This document shows, in pieces, positions 11,670 to 25,030 of a stretch of DNA of 64,000 nt. Every line of letters starts with the position of its first letter. Within the stretch, counting starts at the first letter, position 1. A program made the translations under genes and the position numbers. The notes under the pieces are model-generated. The model ran no database searches. It was given only the letters and a program-made list of their open reading frames with translations, and was not told the DNA's origin. Source of the stretch: Brachynemurus nebulosus (taxonomy: Eukaryota; Arthropoda; Insecta; Neuroptera; Myrmeleontidae); contig JAPWDM010000006.1 of the NCBI GenBank assembly GCA_035578155.1, forward strand, positions 12,106,305 through 12,170,304. The letters are read 5' to 3'.

Positions 11670-11706
11670 AAACTCTTGAAATCCCAATTAAAACTACGTT
11701 GATTAA

Positions 11707-11719
11707 CTTTATTGTTTTT
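11707..11719. repeat. Right target-site duplication of the compound PLE
   Basis: CTTTATTGTTTTT, identical to 4318-4330. Confidence 0.85.
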
Positions 11720-14250
11720 GTTCTATTTATTTGTTTTGAATTTCGTTTCTCATTTTTTTGTGCTTCTTTATTGTTTCGTTGTTTTGTTGCTTTTTTGTTT
11801 TGTTATTTTTTTGATGAAAGTTGAAAATTTTCATAATAAATGCAAAGAGATACATTTTACGCGGTTGCTATTGTCATTTTTTTGGTAATTTAAAAACAAT
11901 TTGAGTTTATAAAATGGGCAAAAATACAGAGATTTCAAAAAAAAAAAAAAAAAAAATGCAAACGCTCATCCCAGAAATTGCTAAATTCAAAACTTTACCA
12001 ATAACATTGAGAATCGATTAAAATTAGTAGCCAGAAACATCGGAAAAAAATTGGTGTCGAAAACTGAAAAATTTGTTTTGTTACATTCCTAAATTGCGCC
12101 TACATCAGTTCCAGTAAAAACTTCTTTATTTTTAATTATCAAAATTTCGTAAAATAATGTTTTTAGAGTCCTGAAGAAAACTGAAAAATCTAGCCACTCA
12201 GGATTTCTTATTTAATACCTATATTTTCCATCAATAAATTATTAATACTAATATTTTCTGAATAAAAATTTGACAAAATCTAATTTTCTCTCAGCGTATG
12301 CAAACGACAATACCCTACGTATGTTTGATTGCCTATATTACGGCGTTTCCAGATTTCCTCATTCCTTTTTTCGACGGTTCCGATGTTAGAAAAAAAAATT
12401 TTCAGTTAAGAGAACTAAAATTATTCTTCTTATAGTATTTGAAATGATTATGGGGACACCCTGTATATGGTAACATAGATAAAAAAAACAATAAACCATT
12501 AAAAAATTATATATACGCAGATTATGTGTATTTTAATGAAAGAGGACATGTAGCTAAAAAGAAAAAACAACATTAAAAAAAAATTTTATATTTTTGTACC
12601 CATTATTCTATCCTACTTTATCACTATCACTGCGATATATATCTATATCACTCTTACTATATAATCATCGTGCTATATGACATTTATAATAAAGAGTACA
12701 TGAATTTGTATTCACGCTAATATGTGTAGTCCTATTAAGTGCTGGACATGAAACAAAAGCGGCTGTAAAACGGCCTAAATTATCCATTTTTTTTACAAAA
12801 GATCCCGTTTTCAATTGCATTTGTGACGATTGTACATATAATAGGTCGTTGGATTTGAATGCGAAAACCTACTGTACTTATGACGTATCGCACTGATGAT
12901 TACACTGGGGCATGAGAGACGTTTGAATCGAAATTACTCGCTCTCGTAGAATAGTTGGCTGGAGAATATAGAAGTTTGTCTGAATGTTTGGAAAGGTTTC
13001 AACACTCACTTAATTTTTATCAAAACATAACTAATATTGAATTATTTGAATAGCTTTAATAATTAGATGTTTGGTTAGGTTTACGCATTTCGAAAAGCAA
13101 CGATTAAGTTTGGTTTGGTTTGTAAAGTTTCTTGGACAAAATCAGTTTAAGAGATACAACCTCGAAGAAGGAGGGGGGTACAGAAGATCACATTTCGAAG
13201 GCTATATGACACAAAAAAAAAATAGTTTGTATTTTTTAACTGTCGATAAGTGATATCCTATGTTTTTCAGTAAAATAAAGGTTTAAAGGCCCCAAAACGG
13301 ATTAAAAATTGAAATGCTCCTAAAACTATCAATAAGGTATCTGTGGAAAAATCTCAAACGTCGAAATGAGATTTGCTATTGAAATACGAATGTGACTACT
13401 TTAGAGTCGTTTGCCGAGCAGAACTAGTAAATTGACCCACAAATCAGATAATTTTACGTGGTTTATGAAACATTCCAAAAAAATTTTTTTTTAGAATCAT
13501 TCCAAAATGGATATAACGGAGCCTTTCAGTTTAAAAACATATCCAGTTTATGATTCAACCCATTTACTACAATAATCGTAGCCAATAAAATGTTTCCCAA
13601 TCAAAAACTGCATATCCCATATTTAATTAATAATTTTGTTTATTGCACAATTGAAAAGACATGTCTCCTCTACATATACCTATGTTGCAACTTGTCTCTC
13701 TATTCTAACGACAAAATTTATTATTATCGCAGATACGATTCCCCTGCGCGACCCCCTCCTAAACTTTTTCAACCCAGCACTGCGTTACATTCACTATATA
13801 TCAGAATTTTCTATGGCATAGCATACGTACTACAATATATACCTTGCAACTAATCATATTACAGACTCCATTTTTGCAGCCTCTCCATTTTGCAACGAAC
13901 AACAATTCAATTTAAAAGTCATTTGTTTGCTACAGCCGAGTATACCCAGTTGTTGTATACATCGTATTGTTGAAGCTTATTATTAATGAAAATAATTTCA
14001 TTTAATGTTGAAAATGTTCGCAATATAATGGGTAAATAGACAGCCAGTCAACGGGCGAGCGACATACAACGCCATCTACCTACATATATAGCACTGAAAA
14101 CATATTATTTTTAAAAATTTTATATTCAAAATATCCAACGGATATAGATAGGGTGGTTTCAAATTCTTGTTACGTATATATATATAGGCGAGCCACTTTT
14201 TCAAGTTTGCTAGTGTGCTACGTTGTAGCATATGGATAATGCGCTTAGCA
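11720..14250. other. Intergenic AT-rich DNA, no gene seen
   Basis: No coding frame, RNA gene or clear inverted repeat. The short open frames around 13071-13853 have no recognisable domain. Confidence 0.5.
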
Positions 14251-14486
14251 CAGTGTGTTAGAGTGATACAGATGAGTCACTCACTGAGTTACTCACGGAG
14301 TCATGATTGTGTGCTACTCAGTGTGCACAGATGAGTTACTCAGTGAGTCACTCAAAGAGTTATGTGTGTTAACATATACAAAAGAGTTACTTCGTTTTTA
14401 CACAGTGTGTTAATTTACTCCAGATGAGTCACTCACTGGGTTACTCACGGAGTCATGTGTGCTAACATATACAAAAGAGTTACTTC
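14251..14486. repeat. Two-copy 152-bp tandem repeat rich in TGAGTCA/TGAGTTA sites
   Basis: The segment 14251-14305 recurs at 14403-14457, and 14365-14394 recurs at 14457-14486, both with few changes. Inside are three exact TGAGTCA heptamers, several TGAGTTACTCA-like palindromes and GGAGTCATG words. TGAGTCA is the classical AP-1 site. A regulatory role is not shown by the sequence. Confidence 0.7.
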
Positions 14487-17400
14487 GATTCAACATTAGG
14501 CAGTCCGTAGAAAATGTTTGCAAAAAAATACTCTCAAAAAAATATTAATTAACGGAAAATATTGCTCAAAAAGTGAGTTTTCATCTAGTATGGATCCAAA
14601 AGGAATGGTTAAAGAGATGCTTCTAATCAGTTTTTCATCAGAAAAGTTTCAATACAATTTTTTTTAAGTTTTAGGTTTATAATGTTAAAAAAAAAAAAAA
14701 ACATTTTTCCTGTCCCCCCTTCCTAATTTGAAAATCGAATTCGCCCCTGATTTAGTTAAATAAGTACATAAAAAAATCTATTACTAACAGTTGGTAGAGC
14801 TAATTTTTTAAAATATTTCGTATCTATTCTACATAGAGTCCTCTTAACTCATCAAATTCTCATCAAATATTTAAAGATAATTTTAATATATGATTTTGTT
14901 TTTGGACTGTAGAGTTGAGAAAAATAAATTCGTGACGCGAAAAATGTAGCAATTCAGTTTGATGTATGGGTACACTAAAGATATTGTAACATGCCACTAC
15001 TAAGAATTATTACTTTTTATGAATTTTTCCTTGAATTAGAATGCATGGGATTCAGAAAGTATTTCTGTCCGCTACTTAAAAATTAAATATAATAAATTTT
15101 TTTCGATATTTTGCACATCCTACTTTCCGAGATTATATTTTCGTAAATGCAAATATTTCTTCCAGAATCCCTCTGTAATTTCGTTGATATAAAATTCATT
15201 TAATTAACAAAAAGTTTACGTACGTGTACCAGTGGCTCTCAAAATGCCGCCGAAAGACTCGGGAAGCAAAATTCGTACAAATAATAAGAATAAAATATTA
15301 TGGCGGAAGTGTTGGGAAGTGTTACAATCGGAATCATCCTGTATCACATTCTATGTTTTGATTCTCTAAATGTATCTACGTAAAAATGAGTTCGTTTAGC
15401 AAGCTATTGTTCAATTAGACGCCTCCTACATGGAGCTATATGTGTGGAGCTATAGGGAGCTGGAGCTACACATCCATCTCTTACGAGGTATGATGATGCC
15501 ATCTATGTACATAATATAAATTTATTATTTATTTACATTTTAATAAAAAAACGGCATCTTCTAACATCTGATTTGATTATTAACAGATATGATGATACTT
15601 TGTTAAGAATACGTATACATGCAAACTTAAAAATAATGAGAATATAAAATTGGAAAGTAAAAAAAAAAAAATTAATAAAGACAGGGGTGTAATTAGAAAC
15701 ATTTTCTGAAAGTCATCATTTGATTGTTCGCAATATTCTTTTTTTTTGTGTTCTATACGAAAATTGGCGAAAAGGGACCCTTATCCAACCATTTCGGTGT
15801 CCATCCGTCTGTCACAAGACAATTTTCTCTGAAACTGTTCGAAAAAATTCGAAATTTAACCCAGAGATAGAGTGCGATGGTCCAGCCCAATCGATACGTG
15901 AAACTAAATTAAGATTCGGGGGGAGGGTTAATTTTTTTGGAAGTTTACCTCACGAATATTGAAATTGGAATGCAGATTACGGGGAGATTCGCCAGAAAAA
16001 TATCAAAAATCGAACTTTATTATTATTATTTTTTTTTTTTATGCAAATAAATATTTTATTAAAAAAAACTAAATATACCTACAACATTGTTTCTACATGT
16101 CTTGAGATTACAAAAAAAAATTTTCTTTTAAAAAAAATTCGAAAATGAGCTGAGTATTTGAGGTTTTGAAGTCGACACTGCGAAATTTTTCCACCTTGAT
16201 GGTTCCTCGCGTTCTGAAATTTCCACTGAACCAAAATAAAAAAATAAAAAATTTTCTGAAAATATACATAGGATACAGTTATGGCACTAACTAGGATCTA
16301 AAAAAAAACCAGCGAGAAATCACATTTTGAAAAAATAAATATTCAAAATTCACCAATTTTTCTCGACTATAAATAGCCGCCATTTTGAAAATATATTACG
16401 GAACCAAAAGATCCTAGCTCCTGCCAAAATAACGGTATCGAAACCATGGGGAACCATGTCGAAAAACATACTTTCGAGAAAAAAGCATTTAAACCTTTTA
16501 TTTAAAATTGAATTATAGTAAAGTGCATGCGCTAAAATGCCCATAACTTTTTGAGAATGTTTCTAACACCTTAAGGAACATAATTTTGAAGAAAAAAAAT
16601 CACTTTCTTTTTTGTTTTAGCGAATCTCCCCTTAAATAGAAATTGTCAAAACTGAAATTTCTTATGAATTTTTTTTTTGGTACATAAAAAGAAAACTCGA
16701 TTGGCACCTAATGACAAAAGATTTTTTTTAAATTTCTGTCAGTCCAACCCTGTATCGCCGTCGTTGCACGAGCAAGCGAGGCGGGAGTGGGGGTGTTTTG
16801 TAAGTGAAATTATTCTATTTAGACGAGATAAATTATTTTTGTGCCTGCAGTCACATTTTCTTGAGAAAATTTATATTACCTAAATGATAAAATAATTTAC
16901 TAAGTAGACGGCTCATTATCTTTTGTTATACTTTTTTGTTGCTTTACTTTGCCCGTTTATTCTCGTGCAACAAATTTTCGCACAATAACGTTGTCGCAGC
17001 CGAGGGAATAAAAAACGATTATATAATAATTTTTTTTCAAAATTTTCTCTGCCATAAAATTAAATTATTATAATAACTTTTTCATTATGATTTTCTTGTT
17101 TAAATTTTTTTTTTTTTTTTGTAAAATTGTTAGACAATCATTATTACGTGAGTGTTGTTTCGTTTGCAGATGTGACCAAATAGGAAGCTTGAAATGTGTC
17201 CACGTGCAGGTTATGGGCCCAGTGTAATAACCTACAATACAACATATTGGATGACATTATTAATTTACTTAGTTAATGTAAAGTTCTGGCTTTGATGTTT
17301 CGTGGTAAATAATTTATAGAGAACAAATTTATAATCGTTGTTGTGGTCGGAGCCAATCATTGTGTGCCAGCGAGATTATTATGTCGGTACACATGCCAGC

Positions 17401-19575
17401 CAGCCAGCCAGGTTTATATTATATGATACCGAATAAACCGGCAGAGGACTCTCTTTCATTCTACCGTCTAATAACATTTAAACACTAATAATGTTGTACT
17501 ATAGGTACATATACGGAGTAATATGATGGGGTTAATAACAGTTATTATCTGTATTCAAACTACACTTGTGGACAGAGAAAATTGAACATTTGATTTATAA
17601 GTTTGGTTTCTCCGAAGTCGGACCTGAGAATTGTACCGAGAATCATATCGAGAATTGAGTTGTCTAGTATCAAAATCTACTAATTCCACTTTATAAAGAT
17701 CATGGGAAATCGCAAAAAACCATAACTCAGTTCAAAATTAATTTTTCGATTAAAAAGTCATAATTATATTAACTAACAAGGTAAAAAAGATGATTAGTAC
17801 TATTATCAAAAAACAAAATTATCGTTTTAATCAAAATTATTTGTATTTATTAGGTTTTGATAGTAACATTTATATAAAGTGCGTTTTAAAACAGAAATTA
17901 TAAGGAAAATTTATTAAAAAAAAAACTTGATTCAGCAATATTGGATGTATCAGGGTTAGACGATACAATTTGTTTGGTAATATTGTAAACTATTTTCATT
18001 TTGTCACTTAAAACCAAAGTGCTTACTTAGTAATTCATTTACATCTACGATGTCATTATTTAAAATTTTAGATAAATACTAAAATACAAATTTTACGTGA
18101 AAACATAATTTTATACTTCGTACGTCCCGCATGTCAGTGAAAAAATTAAAATTTGAACGGTTAAAATCTAAAATATAGGTTATGTATGGGTATTTAGCAG
18201 GATTTGTAAAGTTTTCAATGTAATTTTAGCAAGATTTGAAAATTATGTTATATTTCAGTTGCAGATTTCTTTAGTAAGCAGTTAAAATTACAAGAAAAAA
18301 TGTTAAGGGGCATATGCCTTGTTGCATTTAAAAATTAATGGCCCTAAAAAATCAAAAAATTCGAAAAGTGCATTTAGTTGATTTTGATACTAGGCGACAC
18401 AAATAATAAATTGTAATGTTGCTTTTTTTTAAAAATTCAAATATGTATCGTATTATGACGTAGATGGCAAACTGCGCAAAAAAAGCTTATTTTGGACTCA
18501 AATGTAGCGTACCTTTCTGTATTTATTTTGATAAAATAGTTTATTTTCTGTAAAAATTTTAAACCTGCATATGTATGAAAAATTGACTTTACAGATTCAT
18601 TATTATTAAAAAAAAAAAAATAACCAGATATATTCAAGGAGCATTTCCAGCAGTCCGGGTGCCCGAAAAACCTAATAAAAAGCCTTATATATTTTGATAT
18701 TTATCCTTATACCTTCAGGATAAATATCAAATATTTTTTGCTAAAAGTATTGTAAAAGGATTGTTTTTGTTACGAATTGATCGTTTTAAAATAATTTGTT
18801 CGGTTTTCAATTCGGACCACTGTACTTATTCATATCCGTATCTACGATACGACGATTCCTGTTATAATATTAATTATTAAACAAAATTTTCCAGAATTAT
18901 GTTTAAACAGGCGCGGTCCTTGTGTGTGTGTCTGTAACGTTTAATTTACAACTCACGGCTACCAACTCTATATAAATAAATAAACAACCATTTTGTAAAT
19001 ACCATAAATTGCAATATTAATAAAATTTTGAATGTAATTAATTTTAGAACACAAGTACCGTATAACGGAAAAGTAAATTTTTGATACATCTTTTATTAAT
19101 TTTTGAATCCAACATATACTTACTCCCTCTGTATTTCGACATGTGTATCATTATTTATATTGTCGCGGGAAATTTGAAATTCGAATGTCACTTATATGAG
19201 TATATACAACGTTTAATTATCTTTATTTAATAATGGTAATTACGTAATTTAGTGCCAATAATAATCCATATATTATCATCAACATAATAGGTAATACTTG
19301 TAGGCTAATATAATATGCTATCAATAGTGAGGCACTATTTAGAATCGGGTAAACTTGGATTTATCAAATACAAATTTATTCAAATCGCCAACATTTTTGT
19401 CAAAATGTTTCAAGAAATGCGGTCCACATCAGATTTTCGACGGAAAAAATGAAAAATTGACGCCCAAGTTGCCCAAACTGAATCAGTTATCATTATTTAA
19501 ATTACTTCCATTAAGAAAAAAGTATTTTTTTTTTAAATAATTAATATTGGAAAGGTTTACTTTGTCAAAATCCAT
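14487..19575. other. Noncoding AT-rich DNA, no gene seen
   Basis: No open frame with a recognisable domain in five kilobases. There is a 13-bp inverted repeat with an 11-nt loop at 18694-18730, and several long A or T runs. Confidence 0.5.
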
Positions 19576-19769
19576 ATTAAAAAACATGGGATCGTTGCTT
19601 TGTCATTTTTCACAACAAAAATCGTATAAACATGAGTCGACTTTCGGCCATTACGCCATCCTCGCAGTGTGTTTTTCACCTGAGGATGGCGTAATGGCCG
19701 AAAGTCGACTCGTGTTTATACGATTTTTGTTGTGAAAAATGACAAAGCAACGATCCCATGTTTTTTAAT
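19576..19769. mobile_element. Small foldback element (88-bp arms) containing a hammerhead-like core
   Basis: Arms at 19576-19663 and 19682-19769 are complementary, with one mismatch noticed and an 18-nt loop. The right arm with the loop edge carries the hammerhead-like motif at 19677-19714. The open frame across the element has no recognisable product. Confidence 0.8.
19677..19714 (+). ncRNA. Candidate hammerhead-like RNA in the foldback element
   Basis: CAC (19677-19679), CTGAGGA (19680-19686), one unpaired T, stem II GGC-GTAATG-GCC, GAAA (19700-19703), stem III AGT-CG-ACT, one base, then GTG (19712-19714) pairing with CAC. The architecture matches the PLE ribozyme, including the extra base after the CUGANGA box. 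Stem I is only three pairs, so activity is uncertain. Confidence 0.45.
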
Positions 19770-22700
19770 TTTTTTTAATTTTGTGACGTTATTGAGTTGG
19801 CTCATACTCAGAAATTAAGAATGAATTATATATTTTTGAAGTTTTTTTCTTTTTAGTTTTGTTAAAATTAAGCCTAAAGGACCATTAGAAAACGACTTCT
19901 ATCGAATTATTCATATTTTGAAAAAGAATTCCGTCATTTTGATAACAAAATTACTCTAATGCAAATCGCTTGATTTAAAATTAAAAGGATTTTTGATTTA
20001 AAGACGTTCACCAAAAATGTTCACTGCTGTGAATAAAATAATCAAATGATACAATTGGAAGCCAGTTATAGATTTTCGAAATTGTTCTTTTCATTTTTGT
20101 CAAAAATAGACACACTTAAGACTACTAGAAAAATGACTTCTATCGAACTGAACACATTTCTAAATGGAATTTCGTCATTTTAGTAGTAAAAATGAAAGGT
20201 TAGAGTCAAATTATCATAACTCAACCAATCAGCTTTGTCCAAATCAATGTAATAAGACTTGACTTGGGGAAAAACACATTTCTTTTTAATTTTTTGGTTT
20301 TCGAAGAACAGCTAGAAGGAAACTTCGACCAAATTAAAAGGAAATTTATTATTACAAATGTCAACTGCCAGTGGTTTTCAAACCTTACTGAAAATTTCCA
20401 TATTTACCCTACGTGTAATGTTGTTGAGTCTTATTTAAACATAAACATTATTATATAGACTAATTATACAACAATGATTTTCACTTAATTACCAAATAAA
20501 CTGATTATATTTCATTACATCCAGCTAATGTTAATATTAATAGTATTATATATTAAACGTAATCCTAATTATATGTGAAATTATCAACATATATTATACC
20601 TGCATGTTAACATTATGTATTCAGGATCACAATTAACACTATCTGTGAGAATAAAAATATTTAAATTGTTTGCAAGGAGTTTTCAATTTGTAAATAATTT
20701 TCATTAAAACATAAAATAAATAAAAAATAAAAATAACGTGAACAAAAAAAATGTATTTTCAATAACTTATCTCTAACTAATTTTCATGATTTTCATGAAA
20801 GGTGCATGAATATTTAATACATTATTCAATTACCGTAATCATTGTCATGTTCGAAGGTAATACACGTAGGTATAATTCCATATAAAACGGACAAATCAAA
20901 CAATAGCACAGTAAATAATTCAAAAGGCAAGTATTATTGAAAGCTTTCAATAAAATTAAAATTTATTGAATAACAAAATTTGAATCAGAAACAATAACGT
21001 TTTGGTGATGATTAAGATATCATATTAATACATTATTTATTACAACCAGAGTCGGATTGAGGCAAAGATTTCTACAGACAAAGGATTATGTCACAATCCA
21101 TTAACTGAGATCTATCAGTAGTGTAGATCTTAAAACAAGTATAACCTATTCTTTTATGTTTTGAAGTGTTTTAACCCATTTTTAAAAGGGTAGTGTTTAA
21201 ATTGATGTAATAGATCCATTTTTAGATAAGGACATTTTTAATGCTTTTAGATAAGAGTTTTATTTTGGAGTCTATATATATATAGAGTTTGGCGAAGTGA
21301 TAGGTATAACAAAGAGAAATAATATGGTAATCGGACCAATTTGAACACCGGATTTTGACGTTTTAAGGCTTAACGAACTGAGAAAACCAAAAATCTGGTT
21401 AAAGATTTGCACAGTCTATTGGGACTAGACATGGGTACAAATTTTTCTCAACTTTAGAATCTCTGAATTTTTAACTTTTCGGGTTTTTATTCAATGATCT
21501 CTTCCTAAAGAATCTTAAAAGATTTTTTTTCTTATATGGTGTCCTAATTGTGGAGCCGGGGGGGGGGGGGGAGGAGTTACTTGAAATAAGAACATTCCTG
21601 CGTAAATTCAATTGGTGGTGAAATTTTGAAAAACTTTTTAAAATATAATTTTCAGATATTTTTAATTGTAACAGCTTTATCCCCCAGTTTTTGTCAAACG
21701 ATTAGTTGAAGTAAAAATTTATATTTTGTTACAATTTTTAAATGTTTTTTCTACAACAAAAAAAGCGGAATGATACAATTTCAAACAAACATCTTATTTT
21801 TCACGTTTCATAACTAATTGTCAATATTGAAAAGAAAAAAGATACTTATCTAAGATAAGAATTAAGAACCGAGCACTCAAAGACACATGAATGAAATACA
21901 TAATATACATTTAGGTTAAAAAGATTTTTTTTATACAATACCAAAATATAATACAGTAAAAATCCAAACATTATCAAAATAAATATATTTGTTAGTTTTG
22001 TTGGCCCGAAGCCTATTGTCCATAATTATACATTATTATCCTTCTTTTTAAATATTATTTTTGTGGTTGTATATGGTTCACGCTGCGTTATTTATATTTT
22101 TCTTGTAAATATTTACTATTTATTTGATTTTCAGCTTTTTGTGTATTTTTTAAGAAAAATAAACTTTTATATAAATTATATGTGTATAATAACACAACTG
22201 TTGTGTCGATTGCATAAAACACTTTATTAAAAATAATCGGGGTTTTGTGGTTTATTTGAGGTTAAGATTACTAGTTTTCATTAACTGAAAAAATTACAGA
22301 TTCTAACATTATTTCGGCTTAGTTGTGTCTATTACTTGTCTTGAAAATTGTTGCCACTGAAAGGAATACATGTACAAATACCATTATCCATAAGAAATAT
22401 ACTTAAATATCCTTTATTTTATGTTCGAAATCCTGATTTAATTCATGTCTAACATACATTTGGCAAATGTTTGATTAAATATCTTTAAACAAGAGAATTA
22501 TTGAATAAAACAAATCGTATTTTGTCTGATACAAATATAGCAAAAATTCAATTTCCATTCGAGGGTAAATAATTGTGTACATAACCTATAATTTTATAAT
22601 CTACGTTTAATCTAAAACTGATTATAAACACCCCTTACATGCCGGGTAGTTGAGTGAGAGATTCCTTGGGCGTGTATTTATGCGTTATTAAAATGAATAA

Positions 22701-24539
22701 CAATTACATTTTCAAAAAAAAAAAATTTTTTTGATTCCCGCTGCGTTAATTTGTTTCTATTTTTTGCACTGCAGTGCGCGCACAGATCAGATTGCATCTG
22801 TTCAATTTTTGTGCCATGTGTTTTCCGGCTCTTTTTGCTACAAGTTATAATTATATTTTTTGGAAAAAATTTAATTGTAAAAATCTTAATTGGGATTAAA
22901 TTGAAATATTTTTGCAAAATTAGTCCATACCTTTTCTATAGTGAATTTGTGAATTGTAAAATTTATACACCAGTTATAAATCTGCGCTCCCACCGTTGAT
23001 ACAACTTTACCTACTATTATTACTGTTACTATTGTTTAAATTTTAAAAATACTACAAGACCGCAAGGCTAGTCTTGCCTATACACTTGAATTTTTATTTG
23101 TATTTTATGGCGATACAAATTTTTAAGAATATTTCAAAAATTCTGATAAATTTTTAAAAATTGAAGAGGTGGATTCCAAAAGGCGCTAAGTCACTTTTTG
23201 CAATTTTTCAGGAAATGTAAAAAACTATCTAGGTAGGCAAATGTAGTAATCTGTTTAAATTATTTTCAAGTTCTTAAATAAATTTTTGGTAATAATATAT
23301 CTGGTAACTCTTTAGGGTTTCGTATATTTTAGCAAGAGTTTTGCTTTTTCCTTAGATTATACATATAGTAAGAGACCGTCAGTCAGACCAAGCCTAATTT
23401 TGCTCACCAATCGTTATTACTTGAGGCATAAAATTCGGTCACATTCTCAAAGTAAGTGTTATTCAGATGTGGTTCTAAATCTAAAAATATTTCTTTCAGT
23501 TAAGGCTGTTATTTTTATTTGAAGTTCAGGAATAAAAATGGAACGTTTTCTGATTTCCAAATATTTGTCTGTATCGAATATTTTACTAAATAGTTTCGTA
23601 AGATTTTCGGGGGAAGATCACCAAAAAAAGAGGGCTTTCTATACAGTCGAAAACATATATTTTTGTTTAAATTAATATTCGACGTTTCTGAGACATCTTG
23701 CCTTGAATCATTTCCTCAATTAACTGATTTAAACTATAAGAAATTTTTTCAAAAAGCATTGTGTACACCCAAATAAAGAACCTTCAGTTATATGCACCTG
23801 AAGATGGTTTAAAAACCGAAAGTCGTTGTCCCGTGGTGATATTATAGCATAGGCTTTGGTGAAAAGTGTTGATTATATTTTTTTGAAAAAATATTTCTTG
23901 TCATTTTTGCGTTCCTACTGAGGATTGCAACGAAATTTCCTACACAGCTTTCCGGCAGCACCACTCGGTATATATACAGCTAGTCAAAAAAATGTGGAAA
24001 AATAAGAAAATTGTACACAAAGCCACAAAAAGTTTTTACCCCCAGAGCGAACCGCATCACACAATATAAATGCATGTGTGTTCGTGTGTTTGTGTGTATG
24101 TATACGTATGTATAAAACGATAAATTGGTTTTGGCGATTTTTCTATTACAGAAAATTGGTTCTTTCAAACCATACCGTGCTATAACAACGTCAAGCGTCA
24201 ATTTTATTCGAGTATATCCAATAATAATGGAGCGTTCGTTGTGAATAGAGTGCGCAACATAAATGATTAAATAGGTGTGATAGATAGAGATGGAACATGA
24301 ATGGAAAGCGAACGATAAAGCAATAATATTTATTTTTAATATAAATCATAACGGTGATGGGTGTTAAGACCATTCAAATAGACTCGATAAAATTATTAAT
24401 CGAGAACTATGTGTAAAAATGAAAATTTCACACTCAAATTTCCCTAATTTAAAACACTTCTATAAAGCTTAATTTTAGATAAAAAAAATTGTTTTTAAAT
24501 TTTAACAACATCATTAAGTTTACTAAAATTTTTAATACT
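19770..24539. other. Noncoding AT-rich DNA, no gene seen
   Basis: No gene recognised. Minor items: a 14-base G run at 21558-21571, a decayed hammerhead-like hairpin at 23795-23835 (CTGAAGA, hairpin GGTTT-AAA-AACC, GAAA), and a short TG/TA-rich stretch near 24065-24115. Confidence 0.5.
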
Positions 24540-25030
24540 TTAAAAATCTACTTAATAAATTTCTAACACTGACTGACTGACTGACAGACAACGCACAGCC
24601 TAAACCATTGGGTTTAGAAGAATGAAATTTTGCATAAGAGTTTCCTATGTAACGTAGATGAGCACTAAGAAAGGATTTTTTAAAATTCGTCCCCTAAGTG
24701 GGTTTAATAGGGGATGAAAATTTGTATGTAAATTCGTTATTTTTGAAGTTAGTTTTATATAAAAATATGTTACTATGACTATTAAAATAAATAATATATT
24801 ATTATTGAATAAATCTTTAACACTGACTGACAGACAACGCACAGCCTACACTATTGGGTTTAGAAGGACGAAATTTAGCACAGGAGATATGAAAATTGGC
24901 GTTTAAGCTTCTATCTAGAAATAAAAGTCAATTGTGTAAACGTTTCTGGAAATTTATTCCCTAAGGTGTTAAGACAAGAAATGAAAGTTTGTATGGGAAG
25001 TTCGTCATTTTTGAAGTTAGAAACGTGGAT
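24540..25030. repeat. Two diverged tandem copies of a ~260-bp repeat
   Basis: The block starting CACTGACTGACTGAC at ~24567 and ending in a GTTATTTTTGAAGTTAG-like word at ~24755 is repeated, diverged, from ~24820 to ~25025. Both contain ACAGACAACGCACAGCCTA and ATTGGGTTTAGAAG. This looks like a dispersed repeat family in tandem; no coding frame. Confidence 0.65.

Larger units (their letters stand above)
4331..11706. mobile_element. Compound Penelope-like element: full copy A, tandem copy B, inverted copy C
   Basis: Copy A (4331-7935) and copy B (7936-9930) are direct repeats offset by exactly 3605 bp, both on the minus strand. Copy B is truncated inside the reverse transcriptase. Copy C (9931-11706) is on the plus strand and mirrors copy A (position in C = 16000 minus position in A). 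The B/C junction has 3 bp of microhomology (TAA). No differences between the copies were noticed by eye. The outer ends are both element 3' ends, and the whole is bounded by one 13-bp target duplication, so it can be read as one insertion. Confidence 0.9.
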
